Below the pieces are notes generated by a model that saw only the letters and a list, made by a program, of their open reading frames with translations, made no database searches and was not told the origin of the DNA. DNA of 64,000 bases from Agrococcus sp. ProA11. GTDB lineage: Bacteria; Actinomycetota; Actinomycetes; Actinomycetales; Microbacteriaceae. The stretch is taken from positions 1,922,001 through 1,986,000 of the forward strand of contig NZ_CP156989.1 of NCBI RefSeq assembly GCF_039880525.1, given 5' to 3'. Positions 34,122 through 43,843 of this stretch are shown here, piece by piece; the stretch's first letter is position 1; each line of letters opens with the position of its first letter. The position numbers were made by a program, and so were the translations under genes.

Positions 34122-35341
34122 GCCGTGCTTCCGCCCGCGACGGTCGCGGCACGACCGACCAGTCGTTCGAAGGGCCCCCGCGACCCGCTGGACGCCAGCA
34201 GGGCCCCGATCGCGAGCGCGATCGCCAGCTGCAGCGCCCAGCCGCTCCATCCGGTCACGAGCGTGGGGGCGGCCTCGATGAGCGCCCCGGCCGCGACCGA
34301 GTAGCCGACCACGTGCACGATGTAGATCGTCAGCGGAGCGCCGCCCGCAGCCCGCAGCGGCTCGAGCGTGCGCCGGGTGCGCGGCGACATCCGCTGCACC
34401 AGCAGGCCGAGCAGACCGATGGCGAGGAGCGCAATGCCTGCCGTGCGCGCCATGTCGGCGGGCGTGCCGGTGTGCGGCGCGGCCAGCGCCTGCCAGAGCA
34501 GCCCCTCGTCGGGCGCCGCTCCGTAGCCGTTGGCCAGCAGCAGGTCGCGCGCCAGCGAGGGCTCCCCCGGCGCGACGGTGTCCGTGAGCAGCAGCACGGC
34601 GAGCTCGCTCATCGCCACGCCGATGCCGGTCAGCAGCGCGCCGATGCCCGCGAGCCGCGTGAGCATCGCGCGCTCCGTCCCGCTGGCCCTCGCCGCCAGC
34701 AGCCACCGGGCCGCGAGCATCCCGATCACCAGGTAGCCGAGCCAGATGAGCGCGGGATAGACCCCCGTGAGCAGCACGTCGTCGAGCGCCGCCAGCAGCG
34801 ACTCGAGCGGTCCGAGCTCGCTCGAGCCGCGGTGCAGCGACGGCAGGTGCGTGCTCGCCCACGCCACCACCGAGCCGCCGCCGACCGCGATCACTGCCGC
34901 GAGCGCAGCCAGCAGCCACGAGCGCGCGAGCAGCAGCGGGGCGGTGAGCGCGATGGCGACGCCGAAGGGCACGAGCACCACGTAGACCGCGCCCGCCAGC
35001 GGCGCGATCAGCACGCCCAGCACCGCCACGACCGCGCCGCGCGCCACGGTCGACCGGATGGCGCCGGCTCGATCGCCTGCCTGCAGCCGGGCACGCCCGG
35101 CGAGGGTGACGCTCACGCCGCCGAGCACGGCGAAGAGCGTCGATGGCGGCCCGTCGATGAGCGCGACGATGGCGGCCGGGGTCGATTCAGCGCCGCCGAA
35201 CGTGTGCGCGGCCATCATTCCCGCGACGGCGACGAGGCGCGCCAGGTCGACGCCGATGAGCCGCGCGGAAGCCGCGGGCCCGGCGCCTGGATTCCCCGAT
35301 GGGGGGTGCGGAATGCCGCTCACGGCACCATCGTGCCGCAC
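34118..35341 (-). CDS. Multi-pass membrane protein, acyltransferase-like (DUF1624/DUF418-type)
   Basis: 407 residues with ten to eleven predicted helices. RLIGVDLARLVAVAGMMAAHTFG matches the opening of heparan-alpha-glucosaminide N-acetyltransferase-like proteins, and GGAPLTIYIVHVVGYSV the C-terminal conserved helix of DUF418 relatives. Possible role: acetylation of a cell-envelope sugar or amine across the membrane; the substrate is unknown. Start at ATG 35341 or GTG 35323; neither has a clear ribosome binding site. Not overlapped by neighbours. Confidence 0.7.
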   Translation of the reverse strand: MRHDGAVSGIPHPPSGNPGAGPAASARLIGVDLARLVAVAGMMAAHTFGGAESTPAAIVALIDGPPSTLFAVLGGVSVTLAGRARLQAGDRAGAIRSTVARGAVVAVLGVLIAPLAGAVYVVLVPFGVAIALTAPLLLARSWLLAALAAVIAVGGGSVVAWASTHLPSLHRGSSELGPLESLLAALDDVLLTGVYPALIWLGYLVIGMLAARWLLAARASGTERAMLTRLAGIGALLTGIGVAMSELAVLLLTDTVAPGEPSLARDLLLANGYGAAPDEGLLWQALAAPHTGTPADMARTAGIALLAIGLLGLLVQRMSPRTRRTLEPLRAAGGAPLTIYIVHVVGYSVAAGALIEAAPTLVTGWSGWALQLAIALAIGALLASSGSRGPFERLVGRAATVAGGSTA

Positions 35342-35389
35342 GCAGCCGGGCCGAGCCGACGGATCGGTCGGATGCTGTGCGCGAGCACG

Positions 35390-36403
35390 TCAGCTGCGCG
35401 ACCACTCCTTCTCGAGCCACTTCTCGGCGCGGTGCTCGGCGATCACGCGACGCGCGGTGCCGGTCTTCGAGCGCAGCACGAGCGACTCGGTGCGGATCAG
35501 CGGGCCCTTGCGGCGCACGCCGTCGAGCAGCTGCCCGTCCGTGACGCCGGTGGCGACGAAGTAGGTGTTGTCGCTCGCGACCAGGTCATCGAGGCCCAGC
35601 ACGCGGTCGAGGTCGTGGCCCGCAGCGAGCACCTTGCGGTGCTCCTCGTCGCTCTGCGGCGACAGTCGGCCCTCCATGAAGCCGCCCAGCGCCTTGATCG
35701 CGCACGCGGTGATGACGCCCTCGGGGGTGCCGCCCGCTCCCGCGCACATGTCGATGCGGCTCTCCCAGCGAGAGGCGTTGATGCCGCCGGCGACGTCGCC
35801 GTCGCGCATGAGGCGCGTGCCGGCACCGGCCGCGCGGATGTCCTCGATGAGCTCAGCGTGGCGGGGGCGGTCCAGCACGGCGACGACGATGTCCTCGACG
35901 TCCTTGCCCGTGGCGCGCGCAAACTCGCGGATGTTGTCGCCGATCGACTGCTCGAGCGAGATCACGCCGAGCGCCTCGGGGCCGGCGACGAGCTTGTCCA
36001 TGTAGAAGGCATCCACCGGGTCGTACATCGTGCCGCGGTCAGCGACGGCGATGACGCTCAGCGCGTTCTGCCGGCCGGCCGCCGTGAGCGAGGTGCCGTC
36101 GATCGGGTCGACCGCGATGTCGGCGGAGGGGCCGCGGCCGTTGCCGACGTGCTCGCCGTTGAAGAGCATCGGCGCCTCGTCCTTCTCGCCCTCGCCGATG
36201 ACGATCACGCCGTCGAAGGCGACGGTCGCCAGGAAGGTGCGCATCGCGTCGACCGCGGCACCGTCGGCGGCGTTCTTGTCGCCGCGGCCGATGTGCGGCA
36301 CCGCACGGATAGCGGCCGCCTCGGTCGCGCGCACCAGCTCCATGGCGAGGTTGCGGTCGGGGTTGTCGAAGACCGGGGCCTTCTGCGATTCGCTCTGCGG
36401 CAC
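35390..36403 (-). CDS. glpX: Fructose-1,6-bisphosphatase, class II
   Basis: 337 residues. Gluconeogenic dephosphorylation of fructose-1,6-bisphosphate. Motifs: GRGDKNAADGAAVDAMR, GEGEKDEAPMLFNGE and DPIDGT (metal binding), then GGTPEGV. GTG start at 36401-36403 with GGAGG 7 nt upstream; the -10 TAGGCT at 36436-36441 gives a leader of about 26 nt. Sits close to fructose-bisphosphate aldolase, its metabolic neighbour, though on the opposite strand. Confidence 0.93.
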   Translation of the reverse strand: MPQSESQKAPVFDNPDRNLAMELVRATEAAAIRAVPHIGRGDKNAADGAAVDAMRTFLATVAFDGVIVIGEGEKDEAPMLFNGEHVGNGRGPSADIAVDPIDGTSLTAAGRQNALSVIAVADRGTMYDPVDAFYMDKLVAGPEALGVISLEQSIGDNIREFARATGKDVEDIVVAVLDRPRHAELIEDIRAAGAGTRLMRDGDVAGGINASRWESRIDMCAGAGGTPEGVITACAIKALGGFMEGRLSPQSDEEHRKVLAAGHDLDRVLGLDDLVASDNTYFVATGVTDGQLLDGVRRKGPLIRTESLVLRSKTGTARRVIAEHRAEKWLEKEWSRS

Positions 36404-36435
36404 GGGGAGTCCTCCATTGGATCGGGCGTCCTCCG

Positions 36436-36441
36436 AGCCTA
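36436..36441 (-). promoter_or_regulatory. -10 hexamer TAGGCT of glpX
   Basis: TAGGCT on the minus strand, 32 nt before the GTG; unlike the leaderless genes it leaves room for the GGAGG site. Confidence 0.5.
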
Positions 36442-36509
36442 CTGACGGATGCGGTGCCGTCGGCGAGGAAGTCCGGGGAAAGTAGCGCGCTTCCTTCGCG
36501 GCTGACGTC

Positions 36510-37103
36510 TCAGTCGAGTTCCGCGAGCACGTCCGCGATCGCCGAGAGGATGACCGCCGACGAGGACGCGCCGGGGTCTGGGTAGCCCAGGTCGGGCGTC
36601 GAGGCGTCGAAGCGGTCCTCGAAGGCTGCGGTCTCGACCGCTGCCTCCTCGGCGACGCCGGCGGCGTGCGCCGCGGCATCGACGCCGGGCTCGCCGCGCT
36701 CGAGGTGCACGTGCGCATCGCCGAGCGCGGGCGCGAGCGTGTCGACGATCGACTTGTCGCCCACGTGAGCATCGGTGGACGACTCGAGCGCCTTGAGCGC
36801 CGCATCGACGATCGCCACCGGCCCCTCGTCGAGCGCGCTCGCCGCTGCCGTGCCCATAGCACCCCACAGCGAGTTGGCGCCTCCCTCCTCGGCCGCCCAC
36901 GCGGTCGCGGCGGCGGCGAGCGCCTGCCCCTCGCCGGCGTCGGCGGCTGCCGCCCTGGCGGCGGTCGCGCCCGCCAGGATGTGCGTGCCGTGGTTGCCGT
37001 CGTCGGCGACGGCGTCGAGGGCGTCGAGCTCCTCCCGCGCTTCGGCGAGCGCGACCACGATGCGGTCGAGTGCCGCGCGGACGATGGCGTCGTGCTGGTG
37101 CAT
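36510..37103 (-). CDS. Orphan DhaL/DAK2-domain protein
   Basis: 197 residues. Matches the ADP-binding L domain of dihydroxyacetone kinases: LDAVADDGNHG aligns with the family LDxxIGDxDHG, and GGANSLWGAMG with the glycine loop. Two of the three Mg-ATP-binding Asp residues are kept; the third (Asp of DHG) is Asn. No DhaK partner is encoded nearby. Between glpX and fbaA, so a role around triose or hexose phosphates is possible. ATG 37103 has AGGAGG 5 nt upstream and a TAGGCT -10 at 37148. Confidence 0.75.
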   Translation of the reverse strand: MHQHDAIVRAALDRIVVALAEAREELDALDAVADDGNHGTHILAGATAARAAAADAGEGQALAAAATAWAAEEGGANSLWGAMGTAAASALDEGPVAIVDAALKALESSTDAHVGDKSIVDTLAPALGDAHVHLERGEPGVDAAAHAAGVAEEAAVETAAFEDRFDASTPDLGYPDPGASSSAVILSAIADVLAELD

Positions 37104-37147
37104 GGTGCCTCCTTGGCGCTCCCCCGGCGATGCCGGCGCGTGCCTGA

Positions 37148-37153
37148 AGCCTA
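37148..37153 (-). promoter_or_regulatory. -10 hexamer TAGGCT of the DhaL-like gene
   Basis: TAGGCT on the minus strand, 44 nt before the ATG. Confidence 0.45.
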
Positions 37154-37229
37154 GACCGCGCGGCCGAACACGCGACGGGCAGCACGCGACGGGAGTCACC
37201 GATCCATCCCATGGGAGCGCCTCGCGACC

Positions 37230-37235
37230 TAGACT
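37230..37235 (+). promoter_or_regulatory. -10 hexamer TAGACT of fbaA
   Basis: TAGACT, giving a leader of about 57 nt before ATG 37299; a purine-rich AGGAG lies in front of the start. Confidence 0.45.
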
Positions 37236-37298
37236 GATCCCGATCCCGCGCGGCCCGCGAACGGCGACCCGCGCCCCAGACGAGTCAGGAGCTGTGCC

Positions 37299-38324
<1,026 letters not shown>

Positions 38325-38329
38325 CGCGA

Positions 38330-38368
38330 ACGACGACGGGCCCCTCGCGCTGAGGGGCCCGTCGTCGT
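38330..38368. terminator. Bidirectional terminator between fbaA and the acidic protein gene
   Basis: Perfect 17-bp stem, ACGACGACGGGCCCCTC (38330-38346) with 38352-38368, loop GCGCT. It lies between two convergent stops (38324 and 38379) and can serve both. Confidence 0.88.
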
Positions 38369-38378
38369 CTGGAGCGGC

Positions 38379-38720
38379 CTACTCCCAGTCGTTCGACTCG
38401 ATGATGCTGTCGGTGCCCTCGGGGAGCACCGTGTCGTCGACACCGTTGTCATCGGTGTCGATGCCGGCCTGCGTGCCACCGTGCTCATCGGGGATGTCGG
38501 CGGGGTCGTCGGACTCCCACTCCTCGTCGCGCACCTCGGCGCCCTCGGGCGCATCCTCGTTGTCGATCTCGTCGAGGTCGTCGGTCGCGAGCACGCGATC
38601 GTTCTCCGCCGGCTCGCCGAGCGACTCGTCGAAGTCCTCGCCCTCGGCCATCTGGTCGGCCCATCGGTCGTCCTGCGGCTGGGCGTCCGTCGTTGCCCCC
38701 TGGGGCTGTGCGTCAGTCAT
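38379..38720 (-). CDS. Small, very acidic hypothetical protein
   Basis: 113 residues, roughly one third Asp plus Glu and few basic residues; no signal peptide or membrane helix. It begins with a repeated TDAQPQ, and the C-terminal half (DTDDNGVDDTVLPEGTDSI) is Asp-rich. Probably disordered; conserved-looking but not assignable. ATG 38718-38720; 50 nt downstream of ispH on the same strand, so possibly the second gene of that transcript. Shares a terminator with fbaA. Confidence 0.65.
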   Translation of the reverse strand: MTDAQPQGATTDAQPQDDRWADQMAEGEDFDESLGEPAENDRVLATDDLDEIDNEDAPEGAEVRDEEWESDDPADIPDEHGGTQAGIDTDDNGVDDTVLPEGTDSIIESNDWE

Positions 38721-38770
38721 GGATCGATCGTATCGACGCCACCTCGACGCCACCAGGGGATGCGCGTCGG

Positions 38771-39799
38771 TCAGCGCTTGCGGCTGGGGCGCAGCTCCTT
38801 GGGCAGCGAGAAGATCAGATCCTCCTCGGCCGTGCGCACCTCGGTGACGCTGCGGTAGCCGGCATCCTCGAGCTCCTGCAGCACCTCGCGCACGAGCCCC
38901 TCCGGCACGCTCGCGCCGCTGGAGACACCGATCGACTCGACGCCCTCCAGCCACTCCTGCTGGATCTCGCTCGAGTAGTCGATCCGATAGGCGGCCTTGG
39001 CGCCGTGCTCCAGCGCGACCTCCACGAGGCGCACCGAGTTCGACGAGTTGGCGCTGCCGACCACGATCACGAGGTCAGCCTCCGGAGCCACCTTCTTGAT
39101 GGCGACCTGGCGGTTCTGCGTGGCGTAGCAGATGTCGTCGCTGGGCGGATCCTGCAGGTTCGGGAAGCGCATGCGCAGCCGGCGCACCGTCTCCATCGTC
39201 TCGTCCACCGAGAGCGTGGTCTGGCTGAGCCACACGAGGTGGTCGGGGTTCTGCACCACCACCGTGTCGGCCTCGTCGGGGTTGTTGACGATCGTGACAC
39301 GCTCCGGAGCATGTCCGGCGGTGCCCTCGACCTCCTCGTGCCCCTCGTGCCCGATGAGCAGGATCTCGTAGTCGTCGCGCGCGAAGCGCACGGCCTCGCG
39401 GTGCACCTTGGTGACGAGCGGGCAGGTGGCGTCGATCGCCTCCAGCCCGCGATCGGCCGCCTCCTGCACCACGGCCGGGCTGACGCCGTGCGCGCTGAAG
39501 ATGACGCGCGATCCGGTGGGCACCTCGTCGACCTCGTCGACGAAGACCGCGCCCTGCTCGGTCAGCTGCGAGACGACGTGCTTGTTGTGCACGATCTCCT
39601 TGCGGACGTAGATGGGCGCGTCGTACTGCCCGAGCGCCTTCTCGACCGCCAGCACCGCGCGGTCGACGCCGGCGCAGTAGCCGCGAGGGGCGGCGAGCAG
39701 GATGCGCTTCTCACCCGCGACGGGCCGATCCTGGAGCCGACCTCGGCGGACTGCGGGCCGCGGCATGTCCAGCGGCACCCTTCCATTCGTGATCGTCAC
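38771..39799 (-). CDS. ispH: 4-hydroxy-3-methylbut-2-enyl diphosphate reductase
   Basis: 342 residues. Last step of the MEP isoprenoid pathway, giving IPP and DMAPP. The three [4Fe-4S] ligands are C42 ([11 protein letters not shown]), C126 ([11 protein letters not shown]) and C224 ([11 protein letters not shown]); SANSSNS binds the diphosphate. The N-terminal ~30 residues are an extension typical of actinobacterial IspH. GTG start 6 nt after TAGACT, hence leaderless. Confidence 0.95.
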   Translation of the reverse strand: MTITNGRVPLDMPRPAVRRGRLQDRPVAGEKRILLAAPRGYCAGVDRAVLAVEKALGQYDAPIYVRKEIVHNKHVVSQLTEQGAVFVDEVDEVPTGSRVIFSAHGVSPAVVQEAADRGLEAIDATCPLVTKVHREAVRFARDDYEILLIGHEGHEEVEGTAGHAPERVTIVNNPDEADTVVVQNPDHLVWLSQTTLSVDETMETVRRLRMRFPNLQDPPSDDICYATQNRQVAIKKVAPEADLVIVVGSANSSNSVRLVEVALEHGAKAAYRIDYSSEIQQEWLEGVESIGVSSGASVPEGLVREVLQELEDAGYRSVTEVRTAEEDLIFSLPKELRPSRKR

Positions 39800-39805
39800 C
39801 CGCCC

Positions 39806-39811
39806 AGTCTA
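39806..39811 (-). promoter_or_regulatory. -10 hexamer TAGACT for leaderless ispH
   Basis: TAGACT on the minus strand, exactly 6 nt before GTG 39799. Confidence 0.65.
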
Positions 39812-39870
39812 CCGTTGGTGCGAGGCGGCGGCCCCGGAGGCCGCATCGAGCGAGCAGACTGAGGAGCAGC

Positions 39871-41124
39871 ATGGCCGAGCGCATCACGGGCACGCCCGAC
39901 GAGCCGTGGAGCGTCGCCCAGCTCGGCACCGAGCTGAAGAGCTACATCGGCCGGCTCGGCCACCTGTGGATCGAGGGCGAGATCACCCAGTGGTCGAACT
40001 CCCGCGGCAACGTGTTCGGCAAGCTGAAGGACGTCACCGGCGACGCCACCGTCTCCTTCAACGTCTGGAGCTCGGCGCTCAGCCGCATCGAGGGCGAGTT
40101 CGCGCAGGGCGACCGCGCCGTGCTACTCGTGAAGCCCGACTACTGGCCGCGCGGCGGCACGCTCTCGATGGTCACCCAGCAGATCCGTCATGTCGGCCTC
40201 GGCGACCTGCTCGCCCGGCTCGAGGCGCTGCGGCGGAAGCTCGCCGACGAGGGGCTGTTCGCAGCCGCTCGCAAACGCCCGCTCCCGTTCCTGCCCAACC
40301 GCATCGGGCTCATCACCGGGCGCGACTCCGATGCCGAGAAGGATGTGCTGCGCAACGCCCAGCTGCGCTGGCCGGGCGTGGAGTTCCGCGTCGAGCACGC
40401 GGCGGTGCAGGGCGACCAGACCGTGCCGACGGTGCTCGCCGCGCTCGCGCGGCTCGAGGCCGACCCCGAGGTCGACGTCATCGTCATCGCGCGGGGCGGC
40501 GGCGACTTCCAGAACCTGCTGGGCTTCAGCGACGAGGCGCTCCTGCGCGCGGTCGCGGCGGCCAGCACGCCGATCGTCTCGGCGATCGGGCACGAGGCGG
40601 ATCGTCCGCTGCTCGACGAGGTCGCCGACCTGCGGGCGTCGACGCCCACGGATGCCGCGAAACGGATCGTGCCGGACGTCGCCGAGGAGCTCAACCGCAT
40701 CACGCAGGCGCGCGCGCAGCTGCGCGCCCGCGTCACGCAGCACGTGCAGCGCGAAGCAGAGCGGCTCGAAGCGTTCCGCACCCGCCCGGCGCTCGCCCGG
40801 CCGGAGACGATGATCGACTCGCTCGCGCAGGATCTCGCTCGCCTGACCGCGCGCAGCGACGAGCTGACCGCGCGCACCGTCGACCTGGGCGGGCAGCGGC
40901 TCGACCACCTGCGGCAGACGCTGCGGGCGCTCAGCCCGCAGGCGACGCTCGATCGCGGCTACGCGGTCGTGCAGACGGCCGCGGGGAGCGTGCTGCGCTC
41001 GGCCAGCGACGCCACTGCCGGCGACCCGCTGCTCGTGACGGTGGCGGCCGGGAGCCTGGACGCATCCGTCGTCGCCGTGCACACCGACGCCGGCCCCGCC
41101 GCTGCCGCTCCCGACCCGGCCTGA
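39871..41124 (+). CDS. xseA: Exodeoxyribonuclease VII large subunit
   Basis: 417 residues. N-terminal OB fold (IEGEITQWSNSRGNVFGKLKD), catalytic domain with GLITGRDSDAEKDVLRNAQLRWPG and IVIARGGGDFQNLLGFSDE, then a long helical region and the terminal LDRGYAVV motif. Degrades single-stranded DNA with XseB. ATG with GAGGAG upstream, so it has a conventional leader. Divergent from ispH, a common actinobacterial arrangement. Confidence 0.94.
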   Translation: MAERITGTPDEPWSVAQLGTELKSYIGRLGHLWIEGEITQWSNSRGNVFGKLKDVTGDATVSFNVWSSALSRIEGEFAQGDRAVLLVKPDYWPRGGTLSMVTQQIRHVGLGDLLARLEALRRKLADEGLFAAARKRPLPFLPNRIGLITGRDSDAEKDVLRNAQLRWPGVEFRVEHAAVQGDQTVPTVLAALARLEADPEVDVIVIARGGGDFQNLLGFSDEALLRAVAAASTPIVSAIGHEADRPLLDEVADLRASTPTDAAKRIVPDVAEELNRITQARAQLRARVTQHVQREAERLEAFRTRPALARPETMIDSLAQDLARLTARSDELTARTVDLGGQRLDHLRQTLRALSPQATLDRGYAVVQTAAGSVLRSASDATAGDPLLVTVAAGSLDASVVAVHTDAGPAAAAPDPA

Positions 41125-41161
41125 GCGTGCACGCATGGGCGACGCGGCCCGACGCGGGCCC

Positions 41162-41215
41162 GCGCACGCCGGTAGACACGCGCACGCCGGTAGACACGCG
41201 CACGCCGGTAGACTC
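41162..41215. repeat. 18-bp tandem repeat overlapping the xseB -10
   Basis: Three copies of GCGCACGCCGGTAGACAC at 41162-41179, 41180-41197 and 41198-41215, the last with one change (TAGACT for TAGACA). Only the last creates a TANNNT hexamer. Confidence 0.9.
41209..41214 (+). promoter_or_regulatory. -10 hexamer TAGACT for leaderless xseB
   Basis: TAGACT, exactly 6 nt before GTG 41221, inside the third 18-bp repeat unit. Confidence 0.6.
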
Positions 41216-41220
41216 GGGCC

Positions 41221-41487
41221 GTGAGCACTCCCGTGAATGACGATGTCGCCGAGCTCTCGTACGAGCAGGCGCGAGACGAGCTCGTGCGCGTCGTGACGGC
41301 GCTCGAGTCGGGCGGTGCGTCGCTCGAGGAGTCGCTCGCGCTCTGGGAGCGCGGGAACGCGCTGGCCGATCGTTGCGAGCAGTGGCTGCAGGGCGCCAAG
41401 CAGCGGCTCGACGCCGCCCGCAGCGCCGATGCATCGCGCGCGAGCGACACCGCGGCGAGCGGCACGCCGGGGGCTGACGAGGCATGA
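41221..41487 (+). CDS. xseB: Exodeoxyribonuclease VII small subunit
   Basis: 88 residues. [20 protein letters not shown] and [22 protein letters not shown] are the conserved helical hairpin that binds XseA. An Ala/Ser/Asp tail of about 20 residues follows. GTG start 6 nt after TAGACT; overlaps the DUF4245 gene by 4 nt. Confidence 0.92.
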   Translation: MSTPVNDDVAELSYEQARDELVRVVTALESGGASLEESLALWERGNALADRCEQWLQGAKQRLDAARSADASRASDTAASGTPGADEA

Positions 41488-42119
41488 GCCGCAAGGAGCC
41501 GCGCATCGTCGCAGAGCTCGGCCGGCCGGAGACGCCCGACGAGACCTTCGCGCGCAAGGCCGCCGCGTCGCGACGCCACCGCGAGAACCGCAGCTTCGTC
41601 AACTTGATCGCGGCGCTCATCGTCTGCCTCGCCGTCGTGCTCGTCATGGTGCTCGTGGTGGTGCGACCGGACGTGCCAGAGCGGGAGCCGATCGACGTGC
41701 CGGCGGCCGCGGCCGGAGCCCAGGCCATCACCGATGAGCCGCTGCTCGCGCCCGACCTGCCCGAGGAGTGGGCGGCGAATGTCGCCGAGGTGCGCACCGG
41801 CGCCGATGACGTGATCACCTGGTACGCAGGCTACGTCACGCCCGAGCAGCAGTTCCTCTTCTTCCGCCAGGCGCTCGACGCGAACCCCACCTGGCTCGTG
41901 GCCGCGATCGACCAGGCGACGCCCACGGGCGAGCGCACGATCGATGGGATCACCTGGATCGAGCACGACCAGCGCCAGCTGGAGGATCCGGGCAACCTCG
42001 AGTACGTGCTCACCACCGAGCAGGGCGCCTCCACGGTGGTCGTCGGCGGCACCGCCGACGACGCGGAGCTCCAGATGTTCGCCGAGGCCGTGAGCGCACA
42101 GCTCACTGCTGGCGAGTAG
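41484..42119 (+). CDS. DUF4245 membrane-anchored protein
   Basis: 211 residues. A basic cytosolic N-terminus, one transmembrane helix (about 42-62: [20 protein letters not shown]), then an extracytoplasmic domain of alternating strands with [17 protein letters not shown] and [13 protein letters not shown]4245 is an actinobacterial family of unknown function usually found, as here, between xseB and fumarase. Start overlaps xseB (ATGA). Confidence 0.85.
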   Translation: MSRKEPRIVAELGRPETPDETFARKAAASRRHRENRSFVNLIAALIVCLAVVLVMVLVVVRPDVPEREPIDVPAAAAGAQAITDEPLLAPDLPEEWAANVAEVRTGADDVITWYAGYVTPEQQFLFFRQALDANPTWLVAAIDQATPTGERTIDGITWIEHDQRQLEDPGNLEYVLTTEQGASTVVVGGTADDAELQMFAEAVSAQLTAGE

Positions 42120-42160
42120 CCACCCAGACACGAATCCCGCCAAGCGAAAGGCACAGCGAA

Positions 42161-43573
42161 GTGAACGACGTCGACTACCGGATCGAGCACGACACCATGG
42201 GCGAGGTGCGCGTGCCCAAGAACGCGCTCTACGCGGCGCAGACGCAGCGCGCGGTCGAGAACTTCCCCATCTCCGGCTCCGGCCTCGAAGCCGCGCAGAT
42301 CGTCGCGCTCGCACGGATCAAGCGCGCGGCCGCGATCGCCAACCGAGAGCTGGGCGTGCTCGACGGCTCGATCGCCGAAGCGATCGTCGCCGCTGCTGAC
42401 GAGATCATCGGCGGCGCGCACCACGACCAGTTCCCGGTGGACACGTACCAGACCGGCTCGGGCACGTCGTCGAACATGAACATGAACGAGGTGCTCGCCG
42501 CGCTCGCTACCAAGCACCGCGCCGACGCCGACGGCGCCGTGCACCCCAACGACCACGTGAACGCGTCGCAGTCGTCGAACGACGTCTTCCCCACCTCCGT
42601 GCACATCGCCGTCACCGGTGCGCTCATCGAGCAGGCCATCCCGGCGCTCCAGCACCTGGCCGAGGCACTGGAGGAGAAGGCCACGCTGTGGGCCGACGCC
42701 GTCAAGCCCGGCCGCACCCACCTCATGGACGCCACGCCCGTCACGCTCGGCCAGGAGTTCGGCGGCTACGCGGCGCAGATCCGCTACGGCATCGAGCGCA
42801 TCGAGGCCGCGCTCCCGCGCGTCGCCGAGGTGCCGCAGGGCGGCACCGCCGTCGGCACCGGCATCAACACGCCGCTCGGCTTCCCGGAGAAGGTCATCGC
42901 CGAGATCGCGGCGTCGTCGGGTCTGCCGATCACCGAGGCGCGCAACCACTTCGAGGCGCAGGCCAACCGCGACGGCCTCGTCGAGGCATCCGGCGCGCTG
43001 CGCACGATCGCGGTCTCGCTCACCAAGATCAACAACGACCTGCGGTGGATGGGCTCCGGCCCGAACACGGGGCTCGGCGAGCTGCGCATCCCCGACCTGC
43101 AGCCGGGCTCGTCGATCATGCCGGGCAAGGTCAACCCGGTGGTGCCGGAGGCCGTGCTCATGGTGTGCGCGCGCGTGATCGGCAACGACGCCACCGTCGC
43201 GTGGGCCGGCGCCTCGGGCTCGTTCGAGCTCAACGTGCAGATCCCGGTGATGGGCACGGCGCTGCTGGAGTCGATCCGTCTGCTCTCGAACGCGTCGCGC
43301 GTGCTCGCCGACAAGACCGTTGCCGGTCTCGAGGCCGACATCGAGCGCGCCGCAGCGCTCGCCGGGATGAGCCCGTCGATCGTCACGCCGCTCAACCGCC
43401 TCATCGGCTACGAGGCGGCCGCGAAGATCGCGAAGCACTCGGTCGCCCAGGGCATCACGGTGCGCGAGGCCGTCATCGACCTCGGCTACGTGGAGCGCGG
43501 CGAACTGACCGAGGCCGACATGGACAAGGCGCTCGACCTGCTCTCGATGACCCACCCGGGCGTCGCCAAGTAG
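42161..43573 (+). CDS. fumC: Fumarate hydratase, class II
   Basis: 470 residues. TCA-cycle hydration of fumarate to malate. Signature [12 protein letters not shown], active-site [14 protein letters not shown] and [19 protein letters not shown] (catalytic His-Glu pair region) are intact. GTG start with GAAAGG about 10 nt upstream. Followed by hairpins and tandem repeats rather than another gene. Confidence 0.94.
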   Translation: MNDVDYRIEHDTMGEVRVPKNALYAAQTQRAVENFPISGSGLEAAQIVALARIKRAAAIANRELGVLDGSIAEAIVAAADEIIGGAHHDQFPVDTYQTGSGTSSNMNMNEVLAALATKHRADADGAVHPNDHVNASQSSNDVFPTSVHIAVTGALIEQAIPALQHLAEALEEKATLWADAVKPGRTHLMDATPVTLGQEFGGYAAQIRYGIERIEAALPRVAEVPQGGTAVGTGINTPLGFPEKVIAEIAASSGLPITEARNHFEAQANRDGLVEASGALRTIAVSLTKINNDLRWMGSGPNTGLGELRIPDLQPGSSIMPGKVNPVVPEAVLMVCARVIGNDATVAWAGASGSFELNVQIPVMGTALLESIRLLSNASRVLADKTVAGLEADIERAAALAGMSPSIVTPLNRLIGYEAAAKIAKHSVAQGITVREAVIDLGYVERGELTEADMDKALDLLSMTHPGVAK

Positions 43574-43629
43574 CCACTCCCGCGGGCGCCGTCCTCCGCC
43601 TCTCGCCCCTCGGCCCTCGGCCTTCGGGC

Positions 43630-43699
43630 TTCGGCGTTCGGCGTTCGGCGTTCGGCGTTCGGCGTTCGGCGTTCGGCGTTCGGCGTTCGGCGTTCGGCG
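43630..43699. repeat. Heptanucleotide tandem repeat (TTCGGCG) x10
   Basis: Ten perfect copies of TTCGGCG, preceded by decayed copies (CCCTCGG, CCTTCGG). Noncoding, between fumC and the S9 peptidase. Confidence 0.95.
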
Positions 43700-43829
43700 A
43701 GCTTCCCCGAATCGCGCGTTCTCCCGTCCAAGCGCGCGCCCTCGGGAAGCTCGCCGTCGCGCGGTTTCGCGAGCTTCCTCGAAGGGCGCGGTTCGCCCGC
43801 GAAACGTTCGGGTTGGGGAAGCTCGCCGT
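43696..43829. repeat. Two consecutive inverted-repeat units upstream of the S9 peptidase
   Basis: CGGCGAGCTTCCCCGA (43696-43711) faces TCGGGAAGCTCGCCG (43742-43756); a second GCGAGCTTCCTCGA faces GGGGAAGCTCGCCG near 43829. Each can fold into a long hairpin; the first may end fumC transcription. Confidence 0.65.
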
Positions 43830-43831
43830 CG

Positions 43832-43837
43832 TAGGGT
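43832..43837 (+). promoter_or_regulatory. -10 hexamer TAGGGT for leaderless S9 peptidase
   Basis: TAGGGT, exactly 6 nt before ATG 43844, immediately after the second inverted repeat. Confidence 0.65.
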
Positions 43838-43843
43838 GAGCGG

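Noticed and set aside
43630-43699. CRISPR or origin iterons
   Set aside because: 7-bp units without spacers; no replication genes or DnaA boxes nearby.
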